From contig JAIXUR010000073.1 in NCBI GenBank assembly GCA_027483425.1, positions 1 to 5,721 on the forward strand: a stretch of DNA of 5,721 nucleotides, given 5' to 3'. Positions 5,317 through 5,721 of the stretch are shown one piece after another (the stretch's first letter is position 1; each line of letters starts with the position of its first letter). Under the pieces are notes generated by a model that worked only from the letters and a program-made list of their open reading frames with translations, searched no databases and had not been told where the DNA came from. The position numbers were made by a program, and so were the translations under genes. The stretch comes from Cyanobacteriota bacterium (GTDB taxonomy: Bacteria; Cyanobacteriota; Cyanobacteriia; Phormidesmidales; Phormidesmidaceae).

Positions 5317-5721
5317 TCTTGGTCGAGATCGATCTTGAGCGTCAGCCGCAGGGGCAAAAACAACTGCCAGCGAATGGCGATCGCCCGCATGCCAAAAATC
5401 ACCCCCATGGCGATCAATCGGCCCAGGGGCGAGGGCATCACCCGCAGCATCACCACGTAGAGCAGGCCACCCAGCACAATCGGCGTGGCGTAGAGTTCGC
5501 GGGACAGCAATAGGGTGGGTCGATGGGTGACCACATCGCGAATAATGCCCCCCGCGATCGCCGTCACCAGCCCCATCACTACCGCCACTGCCGCAGAATG
5601 GCCAAGGGCCAGAGCTTTGTCGATCGCCTGCACCGCAAACAGGGCCACCCCCATGGCCTCCAGGTAGGACAGCCACCGCAGTGGCCTTTTCAAACTCAGC
5701 CGAATGCCCAAAAACGTGGCA
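5310..5721 (-). CDS. UPF0126/TRIC-type membrane protein, C-terminal half (cut by window edge)
   Basis: The frame is open through the right edge (ATFLGIRLSL... at the edge), so the gene begins outside the window. The TTG at 5709-5711 is not a credible start. UPF0126 proteins (YadS-like) are about 200 residues long, built from two repeats of three helices plus a last helix, and are bacterial relatives of trimeric intracellular cation channels. Here only the second repeat is present: LEAMGVALFAVQAIDKAL, then a helix leading into the conserved GGIIRD motif, THRPTLLLSRELYATP, two further hydrophobic segments (VLGGLLYVVML and LIAMGVIFGMRAIAIRW) and a charged tail ending DLDQER. It should lie in the inner or thylakoid membrane; the cation transported, if any, is not known for this protein. 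Two HIP1 octamers (5377-5384, 5554-5561) mark it as a resident gene. No clear terminator follows the TAG. Confidence 0.88.
   Translation of the reverse strand, partial: ATFLGIRLSLKRPLRWLSYLEAMGVALFAVQAIDKALALGHSAAVAVVMGLVTAIAGGIIRDVVTHRPTLLLSRELYATPIVLGGLLYVVMLRVMPSPLGRLIAMGVIFGMRAIAIRWQLFLPLRLTLKIDLDQER

Larger units (their letters stand above)
1702..5561. repeat. Ten HIP1 octamers (GCGATCGC) scattered through the window
   Basis: Copies start at 1702 and 1874 (lepA), 2407 (RHH gene), 2622, 2787, 3043, 3520 and 4244 (kinase), and 5377 and 5554 (UPF0126 gene). HIP1 is an established over-represented palindrome of many cyanobacterial genomes, so this sets the host group. The copy at 2622 overlaps the kinase start codon. 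None occurs from 4252 to 5376, which contains the DUF4258/YgiT pair. The span given is from first to last copy. Confidence 0.9.

Noticed and set aside
5278..5676. 132-codon minus-strand frame overlapping the UPF0126 gene
   Set aside because: Its product is low-complexity Gly/Asp/His-rich text with no membrane pattern; the other frame has the conserved GGIIRD motif and transmembrane helices.
1..5721. CRISPR arrays, tRNA or rRNA genes, insertion-sequence ends
   Set aside because: No regularly spaced long repeats, no cloverleaf-like segments and no transposase-like frames were seen in the window.

Overview
The window is from a cyanobacterial chromosome. The clearest sign is the octamer GCGATCGC (HIP1, highly iterated palindrome, an established cyanobacterial signature). 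It occurs ten times in 5.7 kb, where less than one copy would be expected by chance. The GC-rich coding bias and the soluble PAS-GAF histidine kinase fit the same origin. Genus and species cannot be read from this sequence.

Layout. Bases 1-159 (+) carry the 3' end of an unrecognised gene that has an in-frame stop at 25-27. It converges on lepA (185-1990, -), a complete, housekeeping elongation factor 4. A 265-bp intergenic region follows, with candidate promoters for both directions, a three-unit 13-bp tandem repeat and an inverted repeat. It leads to a small ribbon-helix-helix protein (2256-2489, +) and then a 604-residue histidine kinase (2620-4434, +) with PAS-like, GAF, HisKA and HATPase regions. 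On the minus strand there is then a compact, visibly AT-richer two-gene operon: a DUF4258 protein (4760-5071) overlapping by one base a YgiT/MqsA-type zinc-finger protein (4518-4760). This looks like a type II toxin-antitoxin module. A non-coding stretch of about 200 bp follows, and the window ends in the C-terminal half of a UPF0126/TRIC-type membrane protein (5310 to the right edge, -).

How the parts relate. lepA and the UPF0126 gene are ordinary core genes. The kinase has no response regulator next to it, and the RHH protein has no toxin next to it, so both act with partners outside the window or, for the RHH protein, alone. The DUF4258/YgiT pair is the accessory part: it has the toxin-first gene order of mqsRA, is translationally coupled, has its own -10 element, and sits in the only long stretch without HIP1 sites.

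The most unusual sequence signals are a perfect 15-bp inverted repeat inside the kinase's PAS-like coding region, a near-perfect duplication of one coiled-coil heptad (20 of 21 bases) in the same gene, and the set of short direct and inverted repeats in the two regulatory intergenic regions.
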